A stretch of DNA of 15,599 nucleotides from CAZNNH01 sp964574335. Its GTDB lineage: Bacteria; Acidobacteriota; Vicinamibacteria; Fen-336. The translations under genes and the position numbers were made by a program. Location of the stretch: positions 1-15,599 of the forward strand of contig CAZNNH010000147.1 in the NCBI GenBank assembly GCA_964574335.1, written 5' to 3'. The notes under the pieces are model-generated. The model searched no databases. It had not been told where the DNA came from and was given only the letters and a program-made list of their open reading frames with translations. Shown one piece after another: positions 1 to 7,837 of this stretch (position 1 is its first letter; every line of letters starts with the position of its first letter).

Positions 1-1772
1 ACAACGACATGTTCGGCACCGACATGACCATCGGCGCCGACACCGCCCTGCACCGGATCGCCGAGGCCATCGACGCCATCACCAGCACCGCCGCCAGCCA
101 CCAACGCACCTTCGTGGTCGAGGTGATGGGCCGCCACTGCGGCTACCTGGCGCTGATGAGCGCCATCTCCACCGGGGCCGGCTGGGTGCTGATCCCCGAG
201 AACCCGCCGGAGGTCGACGACTGGGAAGAGAAGATGTGCGCGGTCTTGAAGGCGGCGCGCGACGCCGGCCGCCGCCACAACATCGTGGTGGTGGCCGAAG
301 GGGCCCGGGACCGGCACGGCCAGCCGATCAGCGCCGGCCACGTCAAGAAGGTGCTCGAGGAGCGGCTGGAGGAGGACGTGCGGATCACCATCCTGGGGCA
401 CGTGCAGCGGGGCGGCGCTCCGAGCGCCTTCGATCGCTACCAGAGCACCATCCTGGCCCATGCGGCGGTCCACGAGGTGCTGGCCGCCACGCCCGACAGC
501 GAGCCCCAGATCATCGGGATCCGCGAGAACCGGGTCACTCGCTCGCCGCTCATGTACTGCGTGGAGCAGACCCACTCCATCGCCGACGTGATCGCCGGCA
601 AGGACTACGAGAAGGCGATGGAGATGCGCGGCGGTAGCTTCCGGGAGGCGTTCCGGACCCTGCGCACCCTGGTCAGCACCCTGCCGGAGGCGGGAGGTCC
701 CGGCGCGAGCCGGCTGCGGATCGCCATCGTCCACGCCGCCGCGCCGGCTCCGGGGATGAACGCCGCGGTCCGGGCCGCGGTCCGGCTCGGGACCAGCCAG
801 GGGCACACCATGCTCGGGGTCCGCAACGGGTTCGGCGGGCTGATCGAGGGCGATGTCCGCGAGCTCGGTTGGACCAGCGTGGGCGGCTGGTCGTCGCGGG
901 GCGGGGCCGAGCTCGGCACCGAGCGTCGGGTCCCCTCGGGGAAGGATCTCTACGCCATCGCCCGGCGTATCGAGGAGCTCGGGATCCAGGGCCTCTTGAT
1001 GATCGGGGGGTGGACCGGCTACGAGGCCTGCCACCGGCTCTACCGCGAGCGCGACAACTTCCCCGCTTTCAACATCCCGCTCATCTGCCTGCCGGCCTCG
1101 ATCAACAACAACCTCCCCGGCTCGGAGCTGAGCATCGGCTGTGACACCGCCCTCAACAGCATCGTTTGGGCGGTGGACCGCATCAAGCAGTCCGCGGTCG
1201 CCTCGCGCCGGTGCTTCGTGGTCGAGGTGATGGGCCGCTACTGCGGCTTCCTGGCGCTGATGAGCGGGCTGGCCACCGGGGCGGAGCGCATCTACCTGCA
1301 CGAAGAGGGGGTCACCCTGGCGGATCTGCAGAAGGACCTCGCGCACCTGATCGAGGGCTTCCGCCACGACAAGCGCCTCGGGCTGATGATCCGCAACGAG
1401 ATGGCCAACCCGTTCTACACCACCCCGTTCATGCACGCGCTCTTCGAGGAGGAAGGCGGCGACCTGTTCGACGTGCGGCAGGCGATCCTGGGCCACCTGC
1501 AGCAGGGGGGCGATCCGTCACCGTTCGATCGCATCCAGGCCACCCGGCTGGCGGCGCGCTGCGTCTCCTACCTGGCCGAGCAGGCGGAGAAGGACCCGCC
1601 GGGGGGCGCCTTCATCGGCCTGCAGTCGGGGCGGGTGATGCTGACCAGCCTCGACGAGCTGCCGCGCCTGGGTGACGGCAAGCACCAGCGTCCCAAGGAG
1701 CAGTGGTGGCTCGAGCTGCGGCCGATCGCCCGGATCCTGGCCCAGTCGGGGCCGCAGGGGACGGGCGGGTAG
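1..1772 (+). CDS. Tandem (eukaryote-type) 6-phosphofructokinase, 5'-truncated by window edge
   Basis: This gene would phosphorylate fructose 6-phosphate to fructose 1,6-bisphosphate in cytosolic glycolysis. The reading frame is open from base 3 and enters at the Asn-Asp of the PFK TIDND motif; bases 1-2 (ac) fit the last two bases of the catalytic Asp codon. The first half keeps the substrate motifs EVMGRHCG, the VAEG glutamate and GHVQRGG. A second PFK fold starts near base 712 (APGMNAAVRAAV). There TIDND has become SINNN (bases 1098-1112) and the Arg of GHxQRGG has become Gln (codon 1503-1505). Equivalent losses occur in the C-terminal regulatory half of animal and fungal PFKs, so by inference the N half is catalytic and the C half regulatory. 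Whether ATP or PPi is the donor cannot be decided, because the residues that discriminate lie upstream. The TAG stop is at 1770-1772. The upstream start is outside the window. Confidence 0.93.
   Translation, partial: NDMFGTDMTIGADTALHRIAEAIDAITSTAASHQRTFVVEVMGRHCGYLALMSAISTGAGWVLIPENPPEVDDWEEKMCAVLKAARDAGRRHNIVVVAEGARDRHGQPISAGHVKKVLEERLEEDVRITILGHVQRGGAPSAFDRYQSTILAHAAVHEVLAATPDSEPQIIGIRENRVTRSPLMYCVEQTHSIADVIAGKDYEKAMEMRGGSFREAFRTLRTLVSTLPEAGGPGASRLRIAIVHAAAPAPGMNAAVRAAVRLGTSQGHTMLGVRNGFGGLIEGDVRELGWTSVGGWSSRGGAELGTERRVPSGKDLYAIARRIEELGIQGLLMIGGWTGYEACHRLYRERDNFPAFNIPLICLPASINNNLPGSELSIGCDTALNSIVWAVDRIKQSAVASRRCFVVEVMGRYCGFLALMSGLATGAERIYLHEEGVTLADLQKDLAHLIEGFRHDKRLGLMIRNEMANPFYTTPFMHALFEEEGGDLFDVRQAILGHLQQGGDPSPFDRIQATRLAARCVSYLAEQAEKDPPGGAFIGLQSGRVMLTSLDELPRLGDGKHQRPKEQWWLELRPIARILAQSGPQGTGG
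1215..1266 (+). repeat. Internal 52-bp repeat in the two PFK halves
   Basis: These 52 bases match bases 111-162 at 50 of 52 positions. Both encode the VVEVMGR(H/Y)CG(Y/F)LALMS segment at the F6P site. The only differences are two second-/first-position changes (His/Tyr and Tyr/Phe). The rest of the two halves is far more diverged at DNA level, so this is either strong constraint with shared codon choice or a gene-conversion tract. Confidence 0.8.
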
Positions 1773-1775
1773 CAC

Positions 1776-1829
1776 GGGGGACACGATCCCGAATCCATGG
1801 GCTACCGGAGGATTCGGGTCATGTCCCCT
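1776..1829. repeat. Imperfect palindrome between convergent genes (REP-like or bidirectional terminator)
   Basis: Arm 1777-1796 and arm 1810-1828 are inverted repeats. They pair over 20 and 19 bases with one bulge and one mismatch around a 13-base loop. The element fills most of the 65-bp gap between the PFK stop and the stop of the cyclic-nucleotide-binding gene. No T-run follows in either direction, so intrinsic termination would be atypical. The ggggacac/atgtcccc ends resemble dispersed REP-type palindromes associated with RAYT transposases, but that resemblance is from memory and untested. Confidence 0.6.
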
Positions 1830-1837
1830 GGGACTGC

Positions 1838-2281
1838 TCAGAGCATCTGCAGTAGGCGATCGTTGGTGCGCCGGATCTTGCTGCACAGGTCGAGCAGCAG
1901 GTTCGACTGCAGCTTGTCCCGCAGCTCCGGCGAGAAGGCCAGCAGCTCCTGGAAGCCCTTCTCGTTCAGCTCCAGCAGCTCGGTCTCGGCCACCGCCTTG
2001 ACCTCCGCCGAGCGCGGGCCGTGGTCGATCAGCGAGACCTCGCCGAAGTGCTGGCCGGGGCCCAGCTCGGCCAGCACCTCGCGGCTCTGGTCGTGGGGGA
2101 CCGACACCAGCAGCTTCCCGGAGCGCACGACGAACAGCGAGGCGCCGGGCGACCCCTGGGCGGCCACCACCTCGTAGGCCGCCGCCCTGCGACGGCCCAC
2201 CCGCTTGGAGACCTGGACCATCTCCAGGGCGTCGAGACCCTGGAACAGCGCCATCTTCTTGAGCAGCGCCACATCCTCCAT
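1838..2281 (-). CDS. Stand-alone cyclic-nucleotide-binding domain protein
   Basis: This is a 147-residue cytosolic protein made of one CAP/PKA-type cyclic-nucleotide-binding domain. The N-terminal helix (LLKKMALFQGLDALEM) is followed by the beta-roll (SLFVVRSGKLLVSV) and a phosphate-binding cassette FGEVSLIDHGPRSAEV, with the conserved Gly-Glu and Arg-Ser-Ala pattern expected to hold cAMP or cGMP. A C-terminal helix (residues about 115-147) ends the protein. There is no helix-turn-helix, so it is not a Crp-type transcription factor. By inference it works as a ligand-sensing subunit, or has become a purely structural module. The ATG at 2281 was chosen over longer forms because GGAGGT (minus strand, bases 2287-2292) sits 5 nt upstream. 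It is divergent from the zinc-ribbon gene and convergent with PFK. The ligand and partner are unknown. Confidence 0.85.
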   Translation of the reverse strand: MEDVALLKKMALFQGLDALEMVQVSKRVGRRRAAAYEVVAAQGSPGASLFVVRSGKLLVSVPHDQSREVLAELGPGQHFGEVSLIDHGPRSAEVKAVAETELLELNEKGFQELLAFSPELRDKLQSNLLLDLCSKIRRTNDRLLQML

Positions 2282-2352
2282 CGCAGACCTCCGTGATCGG
2301 CTGGCGCCGATGATACTACGCCGTGACGCGGCCGGGCCGGCCGCCGGTGTCG

Positions 2353-2382
2353 TTGACACGACCGGAAGGCGTCTGCTCAAAT
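2353..2382 (+). promoter_or_regulatory. Candidate sigma-70-type promoter for the zinc-ribbon gene
   Basis: A perfect TTGACA (2353-2358) is followed after 18 bp by TCAAAT (2377-2382; 4 of 6 matches to TATAAT). It lies in the 122-bp divergent spacer. Predicted transcription would begin near 2389, just before the AGGAGG ribosome-binding site at 2394-2399. On the other strand, atacta at 2313-2318 reads TAGTAT and could be a -10 for the divergent gene, but no -35 is visible. Confidence 0.5.
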
Positions 2383-2403
2383 TCGCGGATCACAGGAGGC
2401 ACG

Positions 2404-2739
2404 ATGATCGACGGCGGGCGCCTGAGGGCCGAGGACGACTGGTTCCTGAAGAACGAGCGGGAGCTGCTGGAAGCCGCCCGCGCAGCCCGCGAGAAGCGGG
2501 AGAAGGAGCGGGACGAGCTGGAGCGGACGCAGGAGCTGAAGCGGATCAAGGACGCCCACTTCATGAAGTGCCCGAAGTGCGGCCACGACATGGTGACCGA
2601 GGACGACGCCGGCGTGGAGATCGACCGCTGCACCCGCTGCGAGGGGATCTTCCTCGACGCCGGCGAGCTCGAGGACCTTTTCCTCAAGCGGAACGAGACC
2701 CAGCGGCGCAGCTTCATGCGCAAGATCCTGCGGATCTGA
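2404..2739 (+). CDS. Small TFIIB-type zinc-ribbon protein
   Basis: This is a 111-residue protein. Residues about 17-52 form a highly charged, probably coiled-coil helix (ERELLEAARAAREKREKER). Next comes a single zinc ribbon with Cys56-x2-Cys59 and Cys76-x2-Cys79, then GIFLDAGELEDLF. This spacing and the C-x-G-I-(F/W)-L-D-A-G-E-L signature match the zf-TFIIB family (PF13453), a widespread bacterial family of unestablished function. It has no signal peptide or membrane segment. The ATG at 2404 is favoured by AGGAGG four bases upstream and by the promoter just before it; a longer frame from 2323 lacks such a site. It ends 24 bp from the convergent double-zinc-ribbon gene. Structural zinc binding is well supported. 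Any nucleic-acid or protein-binding role is inference. Confidence 0.85.
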   Translation: MIDGGRLRAEDDWFLKNERELLEAARAAREKREKERDELERTQELKRIKDAHFMKCPKCGHDMVTEDDAGVEIDRCTRCEGIFLDAGELEDLFLKRNETQRRSFMRKILRI

Positions 2740-2757
2740 GCCGCCCCGCCTCCAGGG

Positions 2758-2773
2758 CCGGGCTCAGGCCCGG
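2758..2773. terminator. Candidate bidirectional hairpin at a convergent junction
   Basis: The perfect 6-bp stem CCGGGC/GCCCGG has a TCAG loop. The loop includes the stop codon (2764-2766) of the minus-strand gene, and the stem begins 18 bases after the plus-strand stop. No U-tract follows on either strand, so termination efficiency is uncertain. Confidence 0.3.
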
Positions 2774-5259
2774 GCCGCCAGCGAGTGCACCGAGAGCCGG
2801 AGCGCGTCCAGCTCGGGGCCGCCCTCGAGCAGCAGGCGCGGCACGCCAGGGGTGAGGCCCTCGGCCGAGAGGCTCCGGTCCTCGAGGAGGAACGGGACCA
2901 TCACCAGGCGGGGCTCGGCCACCGACAGCTCCGCGTTCAGGACCCGCTGTCTCACCAGCAGCGCGTTGAGCCGCGCCGCCGACGCTGGGTTGTGCACGGC
3001 CATCAGCACCACCCGGGCCAGCCGCCGCGCCACCGCCTCCGAGACCGAGGCCCCCCAGGCCCGAGCCTCGTCGTCGACCGGGATCTTGCCGTCGACGGCG
3101 GTGGGCGGGGCGGCGTGGATCCATTCGGAGAGCCGCATCAGCGCCTCGTCGCCGGGGGCGGTGCCCAGCAGCCGGAAGGCGGGGATCCACAGGTGGGGTC
3201 CGGCGAGGGCGAAGCCCGGAGGTAGCCCGTCCGGGAACAGGGCGGCGGCGTAGCTCTGCAGGTCCTCGAAGTAGGGGCCGTCGCCGATCCGGAGCCGCAC
3301 CCGATAGCGCCAGAAGGGGAGGAACTCGGTCCCCGGCCGGTCTTTGCCCGGCACGTGGTCGTAATGGAGGATGCGGATGCCGCCGGAGCCGGGCTCGAGC
3401 GCGAGGTGGCAGTTGGTGCATACCGAGACGAAGTGGCGGCGGTCGAAGCGCTGCTCGAAGCCGCAGTCGGGGCAGCGCGAGGCCACGCTCTGGACCCGTC
3501 GATGGGACTCGGCGTCGAGCGGCTGACGGACCCGCTGGGCCAGGATCTGGTCGACCTCGGAGGCGGTCGGGTATCCGGCGATGGTGGCGAAGGCGCCGTC
3601 GACCAGCACCCACTCCGCCCCGCGATCCGCCTCCACCTGGGCCAGCCAGTAGGGTCGGTAGACGAGGAGCCTTCGCGAGAGCTGGAGCTCGCCGTGCTTG
3701 AGGATGGGGTCGAACCCGGGCTCGAGGGTGCGCGTCCGCCACTTGTCGAGCTCGTGGTAGGAGCGCTCACCGATCGGACCCCAGGGCAGGAAGGCGCCCA
3801 GCGCGGCGACCTTCTTCAGGGTGAGCGGCCGGAGCGTGGCGCGGCCCAGGCGCAGGCCCCGGTCCCGCAGGTTGGCGCGGAGCCCGTCGTAGCCGGGAAC
3901 CGTGTGCTCGACGCCGTAGCCCCTCACCCGCAGGACCTTCGCTCCGTCGCGGAACCGGCCGAGGGTGCCCTGGAGCAGGAGCCCGCTGATCTGCCAGTAG
4001 GGGGCGAGGAAGAGGTGGGCCTGCAGCAGGCGACTCTCGGAGCGCAGGCGCCTCTCGAAGGCGTCGAGCTCCTGCTGCACCAGCCAGTCGGCCACCGGCT
4101 CCCGCTCCCGGTCGCCGCCGGTGTAGCGGGCGATGATCTCGGCACGCTGGGCGCTGGTGCGGTAGCCGATGACCAGCTCCAGGATCTCGCCGCCGTCGTG
4201 TACCCGGCCCGGCTCGTAGTAGACCTCGTCCCGATCCGGCGCCTCGACGATCAGCAGCGAGCCGCAGTACTCGCAGAGGACGGTCACCGTCTCGTCGTCG
4301 ACGGTGCAGGGGGCCCCGCACTCCGGGCAGGCGAGGGCGATCGAGAGCCGGCCCTCGGCGGCGGCCGGCTCGCTGTCGGAGAGGTCTGGCTCGAGAGGCT
4401 CCGGGAAGGGCGCCTGGGCCTCGAGCACCGCCGGCGCCGCCGCGATCGGCTCGGGCGAAGGGACAGTCTCTTCTCGGGGAGGGCCGCTGAGGGCCGAGAG
4501 GGCGATCCGGATCAGCTCGGTCCGCTGCTCGGGCACGACGGTGGAGAGGCGCAGGGGCTGGCCGCTGACACGGACCCGCAGCCCGCCCGGGTCGGACGGG
4601 GGGTTGAGGCCCTCGAGGCAATCCACCGCCTGGCGCAGCGCGTCGGCGGGCTCGCGGAAGCGCTGCTTCAGCTCCGCGTCGCCGGGCCAGCTCTCGACCA
4701 GGGCGGCCAGCCGCTCGCCCACCCAGAGCAGCTCCGGCTGCTCCAGCAGCGCCAGCAGCCGGGCGGCCTGGCGCTCGAAGCGGGCCAGGGCCGAGTAGGG
4801 GAGCGAGCGCCCGATCACGGTGGCATAGCGCCCCAGCAGGCTCTCGATGGCGGCCACCTTGGCCGGGACCAGCCAGGAGTCGACCACCACCGTCAGCTTG
4901 GCCACCCGGGCCGGCCCCTCGAGGCTGTCGATGCCGGGCTCACCCTCCGGCTCGTGGCTCAGGAAGGTCCAGGTCTCGAGGGCGTCGACGACGTCGGCCA
5001 GGCAGTCGGCGGGCTTGTAGTAGCGGTTGGCGAAGCACAGGGAGACGGCGCGCGGGGCGATCTCGCGGATCTCGCCGGGGTCGGTGGGGAGGCTGATCCC
5101 GAACAGGCGCTCCACCTGCGACCGGAAGGAGCCGGCGTCGGCGAAGGCGGAGCGCCGGTCGGCGTCCGCCCCGGTCCGCTCGTGGTAGAGGCGGAGCGTC
5201 TCCTCGATCTCGCGGCGGTGGAACCAGCGGGCCACCCGGCCCCGCAGCCGGGTCACCAT
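2764..5259 (-). CDS. Large uncharacterised protein with two zinc ribbons
   Basis: I do not recognise a named family for this 831-residue protein. It has no signal peptide or clear transmembrane helix, so it is probably cytosolic. Residues 1-240 look alpha-helical. A Pro/Glu/Ala-rich linker spans about 255-300. Two four-cysteine zinc ribbons follow: Cys311/314/329/332 (CPECG...CEYCG) and Cys596/599/614/617 (CPDCG...CTNC). Each ribbon precedes beta-rich sequence, and a hydrophobic-Pro-(Tyr/Phe)-Trp motif recurs with Trp at 422, 538 and 650, suggesting a duplicated ribbon-plus-beta unit. The ATG overlaps the end of the upstream membrane-protein gene by 7 bp (GGATGGTGA), with GGAG (5267-5270, minus) 7 nt before it. 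Translation of the pair is therefore probably coupled, and a role linked to that GT-C protein or to the envelope is inferred. A nucleic-acid-binding role is possible but unsupported. Confidence 0.8.
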   Translation of the reverse strand: MVTRLRGRVARWFHRREIEETLRLYHERTGADADRRSAFADAGSFRSQVERLFGISLPTDPGEIREIAPRAVSLCFANRYYKPADCLADVVDALETWTFLSHEPEGEPGIDSLEGPARVAKLTVVVDSWLVPAKVAAIESLLGRYATVIGRSLPYSALARFERQAARLLALLEQPELLWVGERLAALVESWPGDAELKQRFREPADALRQAVDCLEGLNPPSDPGGLRVRVSGQPLRLSTVVPEQRTELIRIALSALSGPPREETVPSPEPIAAAPAVLEAQAPFPEPLEPDLSDSEPAAAEGRLSIALACPECGAPCTVDDETVTVLCEYCGSLLIVEAPDRDEVYYEPGRVHDGGEILELVIGYRTSAQRAEIIARYTGGDREREPVADWLVQQELDAFERRLRSESRLLQAHLFLAPYWQISGLLLQGTLGRFRDGAKVLRVRGYGVEHTVPGYDGLRANLRDRGLRLGRATLRPLTLKKVAALGAFLPWGPIGERSYHELDKWRTRTLEPGFDPILKHGELQLSRRLLVYRPYWLAQVEADRGAEWVLVDGAFATIAGYPTASEVDQILAQRVRQPLDAESHRRVQSVASRCPDCGFEQRFDRRHFVSVCTNCHLALEPGSGGIRILHYDHVPGKDRPGTEFLPFWRYRVRLRIGDGPYFEDLQSYAAALFPDGLPPGFALAGPHLWIPAFRLLGTAPGDEALMRLSEWIHAAPPTAVDGKIPVDDEARAWGASVSEAVARRLARVVLMAVHNPASAARLNALLVRQRVLNAELSVAEPRLVMVPFLLEDRSLSAEGLTPGVPRLLLEGGPELDALRLSVHSLAARA

Positions 5260-7748
5260 CCGGGCTCTCCGTCCTCCCGGGCCTCGGGAGGGGCCTCGTC
5301 TCCCGGCTGGACGGGCACCACCCGGACGTAGCGCAGCTCGAGCGAGGCCGCCCAGTCCTCGGGGATCGCCTCCGGCCGCTGCTCGATCCGGCTGGCGGGC
5401 CAGGTGTGGTCGGCGCGCAGCTCGAGCCGATCCCGGCCTCCGCGGACCAGGCGCGCCGGCACGAAGATCGGGTGGCGTCCCGAGCCGGCGCCGCCGGTGG
5501 CGGTCAGGCTTCCGATCGCCGTCCCGTTCAGGAAGACCTCGACGTGCAGCGGACGGCCGGGCTCGGAGACGAAGGGGTCGAGCCGCAGCACCAACCGGTA
5601 GTCGGTGCCCCGCTCGAGGGGCAGGAAGACGACAGCCTGCCGGTCGCGCATGAAGCGCGAGTGCCAGTTCCAGACGTGGACGGGGGGATACCAGCCGCGT
5701 CCGAAGAAGCAGGCGTCCCGGGGACCGGCCAGGACCAGCGTGCTCGGGTCGCCGCGCCCGATCGCCTCACCCACCCGGAGGTAGCGCAGGCCGTAGGAGA
5801 GGACCGGCGCCGCGACCAGCAGGCCGCAGCCGACCGCGCCCACCGCGACGGCGCGCCGGCGGCTCAGCCAGCTCCGGAGGGCGGCTCGGGCCGGGGCCGA
5901 GACCACGAGCCGTGCCGCTCCAACGAGCACCAAGCCCGCCGCCACCAGGTAGAACGGGTAGGCGTGCAGCGAGTGGCGCCAGGGGCTGCCGCCCCGGATG
6001 TCCCACGACAGCGAGAACGGCACCATCGCCGTCGCGTGCACCAGCAGCAGCAGCCGACCCCGAGGCAGGAACAGGAAGGCGAACAGCCCGATCACCGAGG
6101 CGGTGGCCAGCACCGGTCCGAGGGCCGGGAGCCAGTCCTCGAAGTTCCACTTGGGCAGGAACGGGTGGGCGGTCATGCCGATCAGGACCTTGTCGGCCAG
6201 CTCGAAGGGACGGTAGGCGGCCACGTACTCGATCACGTTCAGGGGTCTCTGGTCGACGTGTCCCGAGCGCTCCCTGAAGAAGCTGGTGTACTCGTTGATG
6301 GCGTAGAAGGCGTCGCCGTGGGCGATCCAGCAGTTGGCCAGGAACGGCGCCATCAGCAGGAGGCACAGGCCCACCGAGAGCGCCAGCCTCGAAAGCCGTT
6401 CGCGGCGCGGACGGGCGCGGGGGAAGAAGGCCAGGGCCAGGAACGAGGGGAGCAGGAAGCTCAGCGAGGTGATCCGGGTCAGCCAGGAGAAGCCGGCCAC
6501 CAGCCCCAGCAGCACCGAGTTGAGGAAGGTCGATCGGGCGTAGAGGCGGAGCAGGGCGTAGGCGAACAGGGTCACGAAGAAGGCGAAGGCGTCGTCCCGC
6601 CACCCCTCGATGCTGAGGCCGATCACCCGCCGCTCCACCGCGAAGGCGAGGGCGGCCAGCAGCCCGACCGGACGGCCGAAGCCGAACGCCCCGAGCAGGT
6701 AGACGGCGCCGACGGCCAGCGCCGAGAAGGTGGCGGAGGCGATGCCGACGCCGATGTTGTTGTCGTGGGCGAGGAGCAGGCCGAGCCGGGTCGCGAACAC
6801 GAACAGGGGCTCGCGGACCCGGGCTTCGTAGAAGTCCTTCATCGCCCGTCCGTAGCGCAGGTAGGCGGCGGGGTCGCCACCCCGGTAGGGGACCTCCTGG
6901 GGCCAGTGGAACGAGTCGGGGGTCACCGCCTCGAGAAAGGGGCGGACCTTCGCCACCAAGCCGAGATCGTCCACGTCCCAGAAGGAGTCGATCAGGGCCT
7001 GGCCCCGGAGCGCCGCCCCGTAGAAGACGATGAGCACGGCGAGGAGGCGCGCCAGGGTCTTCCCGTGGGGCAGCCGGCCTCGCACCGCGGCGGCGGCGCG
7101 GGCCAGGCCCGAGCCCGGCTGGCCGATCCCCCAGTCGGCGCCGCGGCGGCCGGCGACCAGGAGCGTGGAGAGAAGCAGGACCAGCAGGACCAGGCCGACC
7201 TCGGTGCCGATCGTGGCCGCCGGCCGGGCCAGCAGCAACCCCTCGCCGACCCAGGACGGGCGCCTCGGCAGCAGGTCGGCCCGGCCCAGGTCCCGGAACC
7301 CCTCCCCGGGCGGCGCCCACCGAAGCTCCAGCCGGGCCCCCCGCGGCGCCGTCCAGTCGATGCGGAGCCGGTGGAGGCCGCCCTCGAGGTCGAAGGAGGC
7401 CTGGGTGCGTCGCGCGGCGCGACCTCCGGCGACGGCCAGAACCTCGTCGTCGTCGACGTCGACCTGCAGGTCGCCGTCGGCGCGGGCCCGTAGCCGCTGG
7501 CGGCCGGCGCTCGGCACCCGCCACACGCCTTTCCAGGTGACCCGCACCGGCTCGGCCCCGAGGTCGAGGCCGTTGAGAGCCCGGGACCCGGGCTCGGCGA
7601 GGCCGACCCGTCGGCCCTCTTCCGACGTGGCGCCCGGGCCGGCGACCGCCAGCTCGAGCCCCCGGCTGCCTGCCCCCCACAGCGTGAGCAGCGCGGCCAG
7701 GAGCGTCAGGGCCAGCACGATCGACGTCGCCGCTCTCAATCGGTGCAA
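5253..7748 (-). CDS. GT-C-like polytopic membrane glycosyltransferase with PA14-like and C-terminal beta domains
   Basis: This is an 831-residue integral membrane protein. An N-terminal hydrophobic segment (about 8-26) precedes a PA14-like beta domain (about 60-165), recognisable by GVWRVPSAGRQRLRARADGD and a following VDVDDDEVL. About eleven further hydrophobic segments lie between about 180 and 670. The first long loop carries WDVDD (Trp257-Asp261), which fits the acidic loop of GT-C/GT39/PMT-type transferases that move sugars from polyprenyl-phosphate donors. A later ARVREPLFVF and GWRDDAFAFF also fit. The last 150 residues form a soluble, probably extracytoplasmic beta-rich domain (RLVRGGRDRLELRADHTW). 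It starts at TTG 7748, with GGAG (7754-7757, minus) 5 nt upstream. It is first in a minus-strand operon and overlaps the zinc-ribbon gene. The acceptor is unknown, and GT activity is inferred from topology and motifs. Confidence 0.75.
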   Translation of the reverse strand: MHRLRAATSIVLALTLLAALLTLWGAGSRGLELAVAGPGATSEEGRRVGLAEPGSRALNGLDLGAEPVRVTWKGVWRVPSAGRQRLRARADGDLQVDVDDDEVLAVAGGRAARRTQASFDLEGGLHRLRIDWTAPRGARLELRWAPPGEGFRDLGRADLLPRRPSWVGEGLLLARPAATIGTEVGLVLLVLLLSTLLVAGRRGADWGIGQPGSGLARAAAAVRGRLPHGKTLARLLAVLIVFYGAALRGQALIDSFWDVDDLGLVAKVRPFLEAVTPDSFHWPQEVPYRGGDPAAYLRYGRAMKDFYEARVREPLFVFATRLGLLLAHDNNIGVGIASATFSALAVGAVYLLGAFGFGRPVGLLAALAFAVERRVIGLSIEGWRDDAFAFFVTLFAYALLRLYARSTFLNSVLLGLVAGFSWLTRITSLSFLLPSFLALAFFPRARPRRERLSRLALSVGLCLLLMAPFLANCWIAHGDAFYAINEYTSFFRERSGHVDQRPLNVIEYVAAYRPFELADKVLIGMTAHPFLPKWNFEDWLPALGPVLATASVIGLFAFLFLPRGRLLLLVHATAMVPFSLSWDIRGGSPWRHSLHAYPFYLVAAGLVLVGAARLVVSAPARAALRSWLSRRRAVAVGAVGCGLLVAAPVLSYGLRYLRVGEAIGRGDPSTLVLAGPRDACFFGRGWYPPVHVWNWHSRFMRDRQAVVFLPLERGTDYRLVLRLDPFVSEPGRPLHVEVFLNGTAIGSLTATGGAGSGRHPIFVPARLVRGGRDRLELRADHTWPASRIEQRPEAIPEDWAASLELRYVRVVPVQPGDEAPPEAREDGEPGW

Positions 7749-7831
7749 TCGCTCTCCGTCGCCCCACCTCGGGCGGCCCGCAAGGTTAGCACGTCGCCCG
7801 CAGACGGGGCGTCAGCGGGCGGGCGCGGTTG

Positions 7832-7837
7832 TATAGT
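7832..7837 (+). promoter_or_regulatory. Candidate -10 element for the kinase operon
   Basis: TATAGT is the only AT-rich stretch in the 111-bp spacer between the divergent GT-C and kinase genes. No good -35 is visible about 17 bp upstream. Transcription would begin near 7844, leaving a leader of about 16 nt without a Shine-Dalgarno sequence before ATG 7860. Confidence 0.4.

Noticed and set aside
1..1772. Assigning PPi as phosphate donor for the PFK
   Set aside because: The residues that separate ATP- from PPi-dependent enzymes in the catalytic half lie upstream of the window.
3355..5331. Long plus-strand open frame of 658 codons
   Set aside because: It is antisense to the double-zinc-ribbon gene, has low-complexity Gly/Ala/Arg/Glu composition and no motif. 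Such frames are expected opposite very GC-rich genes.
5406..7493. Plus-strand open frame of 695 codons opposite the membrane protein
   Set aside because: The product is rich in Gln/Glu/Gly/Arg with no domain. The minus strand reads a coherent polytopic membrane protein with a start, a ribosome-binding site and overlap coupling.
2764..7748. Both genes of the minus-strand operon encoding exactly 831 residues, as a sign of duplication
   Set aside because: The proteins differ completely in composition and topology, so the equal length is coincidence.
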